The position numbers were made by a program, and so were the translations under genes. Positions 6,578 through 12,935 of a stretch of DNA of 13,403 bases are shown here, in pieces. The DNA is from an uncultured Clostridium sp. Lineage in GTDB: Bacteria; Bacillota; Clostridia; TANB77; CAG-508. The notes beneath the pieces were generated by a model. That model worked only from the letters and a program-made list of their open reading frames with translations. It was not told the DNA's origin and ran no database searches. Every line of letters begins with the position of its first letter. Position 1 is the stretch's first letter. Where the stretch lies: positions 1 to 13,403 of the forward strand of contig USNR01000034.1 in the NCBI GenBank assembly GCA_900556135.1, written 5' to 3'.

Positions 6578-6701
6578 GTATATCATCCTTTCATATGTTT
6601 AAATTTAGTATATTGATTATATCATAAAAAATTAAAAAAGTATGAAAAAATATAAAAAATAATAAATATATCTTTGAAGAAAATTTTTTAATGAGTAATT
6701 G

Positions 6702-6730
6702 TTGACAACATTCAGAACATAGAATATAAT
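6702..6730 (+). promoter_or_regulatory. Consensus sigma-A promoter of the Asp-box gene
   Basis: TTGACA (6702-6707), a 17-nt spacer and TATAAT (6725-6730), both hexamers perfect, about 48 nt before the start codon. Confidence 0.88.
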
Positions 6731-6778
6731 ACAAACAGTAGTTCTTTGATTACTATATAAAAAAGGTAAGGTGATATG

Positions 6779-7438
6779 ATGAAAAACAAAAATATTATAT
6801 TTTACATATTATTAATATTTTTAATTTTAGTAGTGTTTTTTGGCTATTACACAATTTGTAAAAAAGATAATGTTAATAAGATAAATGCTACAAGATTTGA
6901 GAGTGCAAATATAGATAATCTACAAAACTCTATTGAAGATTCGAACAGTGATGCAAATTTAGATACTAAAATTTTGTTGGACGGAGATACTATATATGAA
7001 AAGAAAATTAGTGATAAAGTTAGTATAAGAGTTGTGTATGCTGGAGCTGTTTTAGCTCAAAGATCACTGATTGAAATTGAAAAAACAACGGATGGTGGCG
7101 CAACATGGAAAAATCAGATTGAGGGCGATGATCCTTTCATCCAAATTCATAATGGAGCCGAATTTACTTTTATTGATGAGTATGTCGGATTTATTAATGA
7201 TCCTGGTTTGGCAGGTACAGCAGGAGATAATAGAGGACTGCTTGTTACAAATGATGGAGGTAAAACATTTTCAGATGCTATTTTAAACACATCAAAAGAA
7301 GATATTTATATAGATGGTGTACCATATGTTGAAGAAGGGAAGTTGAAATTGAAAGCTCATAATACAATAAAAAATGAAGAATTTTATTATTATTTTTATA
7401 GTGAAGATAATGGAAAAACTTGGACAAATGAACAGTAA
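6779..7438 (+). CDS. Membrane-anchored protein with three Asp-box (BNR-like) motifs
   Basis: The 219-aa product begins with a hydrophobic helix (FYILLIFLILVVFFGYY, ~residues 8-24) flanked by Lys, so it is probably anchored with the rest outside the cell. A low-complexity Asn/Asp/Ser linker follows. The extracellular part contains three Asp-box motifs of the S/T-x-D-x-G-x-T-W/F type: TTDGGATWKN (~103-112), TNDGGKTF (~157-164) and SEDNGKTWTN (~208-217). Such motifs mark beta-propeller sheets of sialidases and related folds, but the protein is too short for a full six-blade propeller and shows no sialidase active site. Function is unknown. ATG 6779 is preferred over the adjacent ATG 6776 for spacing to AAGGTG (6768-6773). 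No terminator is evident after it. Confidence 0.85.
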   Translation: MKNKNIIFYILLIFLILVVFFGYYTICKKDNVNKINATRFESANIDNLQNSIEDSNSDANLDTKILLDGDTIYEKKISDKVSIRVVYAGAVLAQRSLIEIEKTTDGGATWKNQIEGDDPFIQIHNGAEFTFIDEYVGFINDPGLAGTAGDNRGLLVTNDGGKTFSDAILNTSKEDIYIDGVPYVEEGKLKLKAHNTIKNEEFYYYFYSEDNGKTWTNEQ

Positions 7439-7455
7439 AAAATTAATAAAATATG

Positions 7456-7485
7456 TTGATTTTTATTTGATAAAAGTGATATAAA
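7456..7485 (+). promoter_or_regulatory. Possible promoter of the DUF362 gene run
   Basis: TTGATT (7456-7461), an 18-nt spacer and TATAAA (7480-7485). It is weaker than the other promoters here and lies in AT-rich sequence where such matches arise easily. Confidence 0.4.
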
Positions 7486-7530
7486 TATTTTTAGAAAATA
7501 TAAATAATTTTTTTAAGGAGGATTTATATT

Positions 7531-8415
7531 ATGGAAAAAGCAAAAGTTTATTTTACAAGTGAAATAACACCAGAAAGTGTTGTGAAAATTTATGAAAGAC
7601 TCGGAGTAGAACTACAAGGAAATGTTGCGGTAAAATTACATTCGGGTGAGAAAGGAAATCAAAATTATCTTAGACCTGAATTTGTAAAAGCTATTGTAGA
7701 AAAAGTTAATGGAACAGTTGTGGAATGTAATACAGCTTATGGTGGAGCAAGAAACTCTACCGAGAAACATAGAAAATTAATGGAAGAACATGGTTGGACA
7801 AAATATTTTGATGTTGACATTATGGATGCTGATGGTCAAAATTTGATACTAGATATTCCTAATGGTAAAATTATAAAAAAAGACTTTGTAGGAAAACATA
7901 TAGAAAATTATGATTCAATGCTTGTTTTATCACATTTTAAAGGACATCCTATGGGTGGATATGGAGGAGCATTAAAGCAATTGTCAATTGGATGTGCTTC
8001 ATCAGAAGGGAAAACATATATTCATTCTGCTGGAAAAGAAACTGATCAAACTAAACTTAGGGAAAACTTACCAGAACAAGATAAGTTTTTAGAATCAATG
8101 GCGGATGCTGCATCAGCAGTTCATAATAGATTTAAAGGAAATATTGTATATATCAATGTTATGTGTAATATGTCTGTTGATTGTGATTGCTGTGCTGTTG
8201 CCGAAGATCCTTGTATGAAAGACGTTGGGATTCTTGCAAGTATTGATCCAATAGCAATAGATCAAGCATGTATTGACATAGTTTATAATTCAAAAGATCC
8301 TGGAAGAGATCATTTAGTACAGAGAATAGAAAGACAAAATGGAGTTCATACAATAGAAGCAGCAGCTGAGCTAGGATTTGGAACAAGAGAATATGAGATT
8401 ATAAATATTGACTAG
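7531..8415 (+). CDS. DUF362 domain-containing protein
   Basis: The 294-aa product matches the DUF362 family, a group of probable iron-sulfur proteins with no settled reaction. Diagnostic parts: NVAVKLHSGEKGN near residues 31-43, VVECNTAYGGARN (~63-75), SHFKGHPMGGYGGALKQLSIG (~134-154) and ASIDPIAIDQACIDIVY. A cysteine cluster at Cys212, 218, 220, 221 and 228 (CNMSVDCDCCAVAEDPC), with Cys155 upstream, could ligate a metal cluster; there is no separate ferredoxin domain. AAGGAGG at 7515-7521 is a perfect ribosome binding site, 9 nt from the ATG. It heads a tight same-strand series (DUF1653, PAP2, small ORF, tag) ending at the 9971-10014 terminator. Confidence 0.92.
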   Translation: MEKAKVYFTSEITPESVVKIYERLGVELQGNVAVKLHSGEKGNQNYLRPEFVKAIVEKVNGTVVECNTAYGGARNSTEKHRKLMEEHGWTKYFDVDIMDADGQNLILDIPNGKIIKKDFVGKHIENYDSMLVLSHFKGHPMGGYGGALKQLSIGCASSEGKTYIHSAGKETDQTKLRENLPEQDKFLESMADAASAVHNRFKGNIVYINVMCNMSVDCDCCAVAEDPCMKDVGILASIDPIAIDQACIDIVYNSKDPGRDHLVQRIERQNGVHTIEAAAELGFGTREYEIINID

Positions 8416-8431
8416 AGGGGGTATATGCTAT

Positions 8432-8671
8432 ATGAACGAAATAAAAATAAAATCAATTTATAAACATTTTAAAGGAAATTTATATCTTGTTGAAGACATT
8501 GCGATTCATAGCGAAACAAGAGAAAAATATGTTGTTTATAGAGCTTTATATGGAGATACATCATTATATATACGACCATATGATATGTTTGCTTCAGAGG
8601 TTGATCATGAAAAGTATCCAAATGTAAAGCAAAAATATAGATTTGAATTACAAAACATACCGAAAATATGA
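8432..8671 (+). CDS. DUF1653 domain-containing protein, 79 aa
   Basis: A small cytoplasmic protein that is nearly all DUF1653 domain: YKHFKGNLYLVEDIAIHSET, then KYVVYRALYGD and the ending RPYDMFASEVDHEKYP. The fold is compact beta; the biochemical role is unknown. The start is placed at ATG 8432 because AGAGGGGG (8414-8421) lies 10 nt upstream and the family normally begins a few residues before the HFKG motif. The in-frame ATG at 8408 would overlap the preceding gene. It follows the DUF362 stop by 16 nt, so co-transcription is very likely. Its TGA overlaps an ATG (8668) in an ATGA arrangement with the next frame. Confidence 0.92.
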   Translation: MNEIKIKSIYKHFKGNLYLVEDIAIHSETREKYVVYRALYGDTSLYIRPYDMFASEVDHEKYPNVKQKYRFELQNIPKI

Positions 8672-8700
8672 AGTGCTGGAAAATTGGAGAAAACTTAGAA

Positions 8701-9330
8701 ATGCAAATAAAGGAATATTTAATAAAGAACTTAAAATGGATAATATTATTTGTATGCTTAATTGGATTTTTGGCGTTGGCAGAAGATGTATTTAATAAGG
8801 AAATAATGATAGGAGATATAGTAGGATATAAAGTTATATCAATATTATTGATTTCGGATTTTGCAACGCCAATTGCAAAATTTATTACAAATTTAGGTGG
8901 AGCAATTTTTTTAATAGTTTTAACAGTTTTACTGTTTATATTGATAAAAAATAAAAAAATTGGAGCTTCAATATTGGGTAATCTTGTTATTGTTACTGCA
9001 CTAAACCAATTATTGAAGTTTATATTACATAGGCCCCGTCCAACAGAATATAGAATAATCGAAGCAATAGGATATAGCTTTCCTTCGGGACATTCTATGG
9101 TGAGTATGGCCTTTTATGGGTATCTGATGCATCTAACATATAAATATATAAAAAATAAATATTTAAAGTGGACGATTATTATCATTCTTAGCCTATTAAT
9201 ATGTTTAATAGGAATTAGTAGAATCTATTTAGGAGTACATTATACAAGTGATGTACTAGGTGGATTTTTAATATCTATCTCATACCTAGTTATATATATA
9301 AGTGCAGTTAATAAATTTTTTAAGGTATAA
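8701..9330 (+). CDS. PAP2-family membrane phosphatase
   Basis: An integral membrane phosphatase of the type 2 phosphatidic acid phosphatase superfamily, likely acting on lipid phosphates such as phosphatidate, phosphatidylglycerophosphate or undecaprenyl diphosphate. The tripartite active site is complete: K-x6-RP (Lys106, Arg113), PSGH (128-131, with catalytic His131) and SR-x5-H-x3-D (Ser173, Arg174, His180, Asp184). Several hydrophobic helices are visible (about residues 12-27, 42-58, 66-83, 91-106, 157-171 and 186-203). I prefer ATG 8701 because MQIKEYLIKNLKWIILF is a typical N-terminus and GGAG lies ~11 nt before it; the alternative ATG 8668 overlaps the DUF1653 stop (ATGA) and would add 11 residues. 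The precise substrate cannot be told from sequence. Confidence 0.93.
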   Translation: MQIKEYLIKNLKWIILFVCLIGFLALAEDVFNKEIMIGDIVGYKVISILLISDFATPIAKFITNLGGAIFLIVLTVLLFILIKNKKIGASILGNLVIVTALNQLLKFILHRPRPTEYRIIEAIGYSFPSGHSMVSMAFYGYLMHLTYKYIKNKYLKWTIIIILSLLICLIGISRIYLGVHYTSDVLGGFLISISYLVIYISAVNKFFKV

Positions 9331-9349
9331 TATATATGAGGTAATAAAA

Positions 9350-9421
9350 ATGAAACAAACAGCTGGTAGGATGAAGAGTACAATTTATTGCCAGAATAAG
9401 TTATATGGAGATCAGGTATGA
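9350..9421 (+). CDS. Small ORF, 23 aa, translationally coupled to tag
   Basis: ATG 9350 has GAGGT upstream at 9338-9342. The reading frame (MKQTAGRMKSTIYCQNKLYG...) ends with TGA at 9419-9421, overlapping the tag start codon by the ATGA arrangement. The product is basic and has no recognised family. tag itself lacks a good ribosome binding site of its own (GGAG at 9407-9410 is within this ORF), so translation of the small frame may feed ribosomes to tag. It may equally be a chance frame or the remnant of a lost gene. Confidence 0.4.
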   Translation: MKQTAGRMKSTIYCQNKLYGDQV

Positions 9422-9963
9422 TTAGATGTAAATGGTACAATTTAAATAATAAACGATATATAGAATATCATGATAATGAATGGTGTAAACCAAATTTTGA
9501 TGATAAATATTTATATGAAATGCTAATTCTAGAATTATTTCAGGCGGGGTTATCTTGGGAATGTGTGCTAAATAAAAGAGATGATTTTAGAAAAGCCTTT
9601 GATAATTTTGATATTGATAAAGTATGTGAATATACAGAAGAAAAAGTCCAGGAACTTTTGAAAAATGAAAAGATAATAAGGAATAAACTAAAAATTAATG
9701 CTGCCATAAACAACAGTAAAATATTTAAAGAGATTCAAAATGAATGTGGAACATTTTACGAGTATATTAAGGCTTTTTCAAATGGTGAAATTTTATATGA
9801 AATAAATAAAACAAAGAATGAATTGTCGGACAAAATATCAAAGGATTTACAAAGAAGAGGAATGAAATTTGTAGGAAGCACAATTATATATTCTTATTTA
9901 CAGGCAATTGGAGTTATATATTCACACGACAAAGAATGCTTTTTGTATAAGGAGATTCAATAA
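9418..9963 (+). CDS. tag: DNA-3-methyladenine glycosylase I
   Basis: Base-excision repair enzyme that removes 3-methyladenine from alkylated DNA. The 181-aa product has the family length (E. coli Tag 187). It begins RCKWYN and contains YHDNEW, the LILELFQAGLSWECVLNKR block (~36-54, with Glu38 and Trp47), QRRGMKFVGST (~145-155) and the C-terminal LQAIGVIYSHDKEC. The zinc-snap ligands are all present: Cys4, His18, His170 and Cys174. Two positions depart from the usual consensus: YHDxEWG is YHDNEWC, and FVGPT is FVGST. It is the last gene of the run from 7531 and ends at a strong terminator. Confidence 0.95.
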   Translation: MIRCKWYNLNNKRYIEYHDNEWCKPNFDDKYLYEMLILELFQAGLSWECVLNKRDDFRKAFDNFDIDKVCEYTEEKVQELLKNEKIIRNKLKINAAINNSKIFKEIQNECGTFYEYIKAFSNGEILYEINKTKNELSDKISKDLQRRGMKFVGSTIIYSYLQAIGVIYSHDKECFLYKEIQ

Positions 9964-9968
9964 TAAAA

Positions 9969-10016
9969 TTAAAATATAAAATGCTAGCTGTCTTAAGCTA
10001 GCATTTTATATTTTAA
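9969..10016 (+). terminator. Strong terminator after tag
   Basis: Positions 9971-9989 and 9996-10014 form a perfect 19-bp stem (core ATGCTAGCT/AGCTAGCAT) with a 6-nt loop, extendable by two T-A pairs. The T-rich 3' arm TTTTATATTTT provides the tail. Symmetric A/T ends would allow function in both directions. Confidence 0.85.
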
Positions 10017-10133
10017 AGTACGATTTACCAAAGTGTCACGGAAAAAATGGTAAAAATATTTTAAAATTTCCAAAAGTATGATAGGATTAAAACAATAAAA
10101 GGGTAAATAATAAATAACAAGAGGGGGAAAGAT

Positions 10134-11246
10134 ATGGAAGAAAACTCAAAGAAAAAAGAAAAGATTTTAATGGTAAGTTTAATTACTGTTATTATAATTT
10201 TAGTGATAGTAGGAGGTATATTAATAAAAGAAAAGATGAGTAATAATATTGACAATAGTATCTCAACTGGCAAATTTAATATAGGAAAAAATCAACAGGT
10301 TGAAATAAAGAAAAACGAAGCAAAAAGTGTTAATCTTGTAGATTATGATAATGGCCTTATAAAGATGAAAATTCCAGAAGGATGGAAAGTAGATACTCTT
10401 GGAGATTATATTCATTATACTGTTAAAGCATACAATCCAGAAGACCCAAATTATCAATTTTTCTTTAACATGAAAACAGAAGGATATACAAAATCACAAG
10501 CTGCAAAGGAATTTTACCAACGATATTATCCAAATGATATGTTTGCTAAAACTAGCGTGTTAGCTGATAAAACAACTGAAGGATTTTACAAAATATTTAA
10601 CGATTTAGGAACTTTAAATAATACTGCAGAATTTACTTTCCCAACTCTTACCGATTTTTCTGTTGTTGAGAACTTAGGAACTGCACCGATTGGTGGAGAT
10701 ATATTAAGAGCAAGTTTTAAAGATGCAAATGGTAAAGATGGTGAAGGAATATTTACAGCGTATGTATATGATGCTGGACCATACTATGTAAATGAATATG
10801 TCATGTCAGGAAATAAAATTGATATCTATTATCTAAATGTATATGACACAATGTTCATAACAGCACCAAAAGATCAACTAGTAGATTGGGAAGAAACATT
10901 AACCAAGATATGTTCATCATTTGAATTTTCGGATACATTTATAAGTCAATATAATAGTCAACAAGATGCTGTTATGAAAAATTTCCAGAGTGTAAGAGCT
11001 GTGTGCAATCAAACATCGGATATGATAATGTCTGCATGGGAATCGAGAAGTGCTTCTTATGATAGAATGAGTCAAAAGCAAAGTGATGCAATTTTAGGTT
11101 ATGAAAGAGTATATGACACTGATACAGGTGAGATTTATAAGGCATATAATGGATTTACAGATGATTATCAAGGTGAGAGATATCAATCTATTTCAGATGA
11201 TATGTATACAAAACCAACAGATGGATATATAGAAAGAATTTATTAA
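10134..11246 (+). CDS. Membrane-anchored protein of unknown function, 370 aa
   Basis: The family is not recognised. A Lys-rich N-terminus precedes one hydrophobic helix (~11-31, ILMVSLITVIIILVIVGG), so the protein is probably anchored with a large extracellular part. Residues ~70-110 (NGLIKMKIPEGWKVDTLGDYIHYTVKAYNPED) resemble the start of the lipoprotein-like beta sandwich found in several secreted Firmicute proteins. The middle has FxF-type strands and a DWEETLTKICSSFEFS segment, typical of the last helix of such a domain. The last ~80 residues (AWESRSASYDRMSQKQSDAILGYERVYD..., then repeated Tyr/Asp) look like a separate small domain. The start is supported by AGGGGG 6 nt upstream. No clear promoter is visible. 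It stands alone between the tag terminator and the next promoter. Confidence 0.9.
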   Translation: MEENSKKKEKILMVSLITVIIILVIVGGILIKEKMSNNIDNSISTGKFNIGKNQQVEIKKNEAKSVNLVDYDNGLIKMKIPEGWKVDTLGDYIHYTVKAYNPEDPNYQFFFNMKTEGYTKSQAAKEFYQRYYPNDMFAKTSVLADKTTEGFYKIFNDLGTLNNTAEFTFPTLTDFSVVENLGTAPIGGDILRASFKDANGKDGEGIFTAYVYDAGPYYVNEYVMSGNKIDIYYLNVYDTMFITAPKDQLVDWEETLTKICSSFEFSDTFISQYNSQQDAVMKNFQSVRAVCNQTSDMIMSAWESRSASYDRMSQKQSDAILGYERVYDTDTGEIYKAYNGFTDDYQGERYQSISDDMYTKPTDGYIERIY

Positions 11247-11258
11247 AAATAGTGAAAT

Positions 11259-11287
11259 TTGTTATTTATGCAAGATTATGATATAAT
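11259..11287 (+). promoter_or_regulatory. Sigma-A promoter of the 97-aa gene
   Basis: TTGTTA (11259-11264), a 17-nt spacer and TATAAT (11282-11287). The ~80-nt leader contains a small ATATAT/ATATAT hairpin with CCT/AGG pairs near 11297-11319. Confidence 0.7.
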
Positions 11288-11374
11288 ATAATTATATATT
11301 CCTAATAAGGATATATTAGTAAACCTCGTGTTTGATTCTTAGTAACAACAAAAAATTATTTGGAGGAAAAAATT

Positions 11375-11668
11375 ATGAACATGAATTTAGCCGAAGAGAT
11401 TACTCAAATACTGCGGAAAACAATGCGTGAAGGCACTAATCGCCAGCAGAAAGATGCTTATTTGCAGATGCTGAGCTATATCAATCGGATTCTCGAGAAT
11501 ATGTCTGAAGAACAGGATATTTTCTTGAAAATGTTCAGTATTGCAGCATTCGAGGCAGGAAATTCTGAATTGGGTGAACAATTTCAGCAGATGGCACGCA
11601 AGATGAATCAAGAAATTGAAGAAATGGACAAAATTAAACTTATTGCTCGTGGCATTGTAAATCAGTAA
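11375..11668 (+). CDS. Helical hypothetical protein, 97 aa, CGN-rich orphan gene
   Basis: The family is not recognised. ATG 11375 is chosen because GGAGG (11362-11366) lies 8 nt upstream; an in-frame TTG at 11360 overlaps that site. The product looks all-helical and soluble, rich in Met, Gln and Glu, with amphipathic segments at ~4-17 (LAEEITQILRKTMR), 25-60 and 68-90. It has no membrane helix or DNA-binding motif I can name. All six arginines are CGN and Leu/Gln use CTG/CAG, unlike the AGA/TTA/CAA-rich neighbours. With its own promoter (11259-11287) and terminator (11693-11725) it forms a self-contained transcription unit like the genes at 581-1012 and 4681-4866. Confidence 0.82.
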   Translation: MNMNLAEEITQILRKTMREGTNRQQKDAYLQMLSYINRILENMSEEQDIFLKMFSIAAFEAGNSELGEQFQQMARKMNQEIEEMDKIKLIARGIVNQ

Positions 11669-11692
11669 TTTCTTTCAATCATGTTTGGACAG

Positions 11693-11725
11693 AAGACAGC
11701 TCACATCTAATGTGGGCTGTCTTTT
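11693..11725 (+). terminator. Terminator of the 97-aa gene
   Basis: AAGACAGCTCACAT (11693-11706), loop CTA, and ATGTGGGCTGTCTT (11710-11723), a 14-bp stem with one G-U pair, followed by TTTT. Confidence 0.9.
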
Positions 11726-11787
11726 GCATAAGTCTAATAATATAGTGAAAATATAGACAATATAGATCTGACTAATAAAAAACGCAA

Positions 11788-11891
11788 AAACTATAGGAAT
11801 ATCAGCATACTATAAAATATGCAAAAAATGGTCAAAAAACGACGCATGAGAATCGATTTTAAGCCGTTTCTATTTTTAAGGCTTATAGTTT
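11788..11891 (+). other. Possible three-way-junction RNA or DNA structure
   Basis: AAACTATAGG (11788-11797) can pair with CTTATAGTTT (11882-11891; one G-U). Inside it are two hairpins: GCATA/TATGC (11805-11809 with 11818-11822) and AAACG/CGTTT (11837-11841 with 11865-11869). A competing stem TAAGCC/GGCTTA (11860-11865 with 11880-11885) overlaps the outer helix. No convincing promoter precedes it. AT-rich sequence makes chance pairing likely. Confidence 0.25.
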
Positions 11892-12140
11892 GTTGTTGCA
11901 AAAACATAGCAAATATAGCAGTTTGAGCATTTTAGAGATTTTTACAAATTTTATATAATGAAAATTTTTATAGATATAAAATTAAACTTAAAACATAATT
12001 AGACATTTAATTATAAAGACAAAATAAAAAGATATCTATAAATTGATTTTAACAAGTTATAGGAATACTGAGAAGATTATAATAAGAATAAATATAATAA
12101 GAAATAAAGTAATTTAAGTAAATATTAGTACATATAGAAC

Positions 12141-12240
12141 AGCTGAAAGCCTTGAGTATGTAAAGAAGAGCTCGTGTGTCTATTTACATTATAACTCCTA
12201 TCCCATTTTATGCAAAACTTTGATGCCGCGACACTTTCGA
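12141..12240 (+). repeat. Diverged repeat, copy 1
   Basis: From AGCTG at 12141 this stretch parallels 12936-13049 in the same orientation. The best-conserved part is the 31-mer 12194-12224, which matches 13000-13030 at 26 of 31 positions without gaps (shared ends ACTCCTATC and CAAAACTTTGAT). Before the core is a stem ATGTAAA/TTTACAT (12158-12164 with 12183-12189). Copy 1 is ~11 nt shorter than copy 2 ahead of the core. Identity of the element is unknown. Confidence 0.6.
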
Positions 12241-12395
12241 ATAAAAATAATTAACAATTTTATTTTAAATTATAGACAAATATTTGTTCTTATTATAAAA
12301 TATGTACAATAGTTCAAAAATACTAAAAATTGTAATATATAAGTACTAACAAATATACTAAGAATTAAATTTTATATAATAAAGGATGTGTTCGT

Positions 12396-12728
12396 ATGGA
12401 CGAAAAAAAGAATAAAATTATTTTATTTGAAAACCAAGGAGTAAAATTAGAAGTAAACTTAAAAGATGAAACTGTGTGGCTTACACAAAAACAAATGGCA
12501 GAATTATTTGGAAAAGATAGAAGAACAATCACTCGCCATATTCAAAATATTTATAAAGATGAAGAATTATCTGAAAGTTCAGTATGCTCATTTTTTGAGC
12601 ATACTGATGAAGATGGTAAAAAATATAAGGAAGATTTGAAAAATAAATTACAACAGGGTTTAGATGATATAAAATTAAACAAAACATATTCTTTGGATGA
12701 AGTTTTTAAGTATATTGATAATTTATAA
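12396..12728 (+). CDS. Truncated RhuM-family protein with an antitoxin-like tail
   Basis: Residues 1 to ~77 match the N-terminus of the virulence-associated RhuM family: ILFENQGVKLEVNLKDETVWLTQ, the DNA-binding-like KQMAELFGKDRRTITRHIQNIYKDEEL and SSVCSFFEHTDEDGKKY. Intact members run to ~330 aa and continue with a YNLDMIISVGYR-type block. Here that block is absent, and the last ~33 residues (KEDLKNKLQQGLDDIKLNK then TYSLDEVFKYIDNL) instead resemble the C-terminus of small type II antitoxins. AAAGGA at 12381-12386 gives a usable ribosome binding site for ATG 12396. The frame is open, so a 110-aa helix-turn-helix protein could be made, but it is most simply a deletion fusion of two decayed genes. 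Function of RhuM itself is poorly known. Confidence 0.75.
   Translation: MDEKKNKIILFENQGVKLEVNLKDETVWLTQKQMAELFGKDRRTITRHIQNIYKDEELSESSVCSFFEHTDEDGKKYKEDLKNKLQQGLDDIKLNKTYSLDEVFKYIDNL
12580..12606. repeat. Perfect 11-bp palindrome inside the RhuM fragment
   Basis: CAGTATGCTCA (12580-12590), a five-T loop and TGAGCATACTG (12596-12606). It lies entirely within coding sequence and spells the SVCSFFEHTD segment of the protein. Confidence 0.85.
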
Positions 12729-12740
12729 AAAAGAAAAGAA

Positions 12741-12932
12741 ATGTATTGTAATACTCTAGAATATAATATTATAGTTATAAACAATAAAGATGTTGGTATT
12801 TTTGCTATTGATGAGTCATATAAAGGAGAATCCTACATTAGTGAAATTAGCTTGAACAATGTAGAATTAAATATATCATTATTAAGATGTAAAATTATAA
12901 AGATAAATTATAAAACTGATTTAAATAGCTAG
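12741..12932 (+). CDS. Short ORF, 63 aa, doubtful
   Basis: This starts 12 nt after the preceding stop and has no good ribosome binding site (only A/G-rich AAAAGAAAAGAA). The peptide alternates beta-type strands (YNIIVINNKDVGIFAIDE, then YISEISLNNVELNISLLRCKI), somewhat like the core of an acyltransferase or another alpha/beta fragment, but I cannot assign it. It ends just before the second repeat copy. In this worn region it is probably a remnant. Confidence 0.3.
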   Translation: MYCNTLEYNIIVINNKDVGIFAIDESYKGESYISEISLNNVELNISLLRCKIIKINYKTDLNS

Positions 12933-12935
12933 TAA

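Larger units (their letters stand above)
11726..12395. other. Gene-poor AT-rich stretch
   Basis: About 670 bases with no credible coding frame on either strand. It contains a possible branched structure (11788-11891), the first copy of a diverged repeat (12141-12240) and, at the end, the ribosome binding site of the RhuM fragment (AAAGGA at 12381-12386). Otherwise I see only long A/T runs, no tRNA, no CRISPR and no transposase fragment. Confidence 0.7.

Noticed and set aside
8159..8386. Minus-strand 75-codon frame inside the DUF362 gene
   Set aside because: It is Leu/Gln/Ser-rich low-complexity shadow coding opposite a clear domain match.
8668..8700. ATG 8668 as the PAP2 start
   Set aside because: The ATGA overlap is attractive, but there is no ribosome binding site and the added 11 residues (MKCWKIGENLE) are atypical. 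It is kept only as an alternative.
9240..9440. Minus-strand 66-codon frame over the PAP2/tag junction
   Set aside because: It overlaps two plus-strand genes and has no initiation signals.
11726..12395. CRISPR array, tRNA or transposase in the gene-poor stretch
   Set aside because: No regularly spaced repeats, no cloverleaf with TTC loop, and no open frame of useful length were found by reading both strands.
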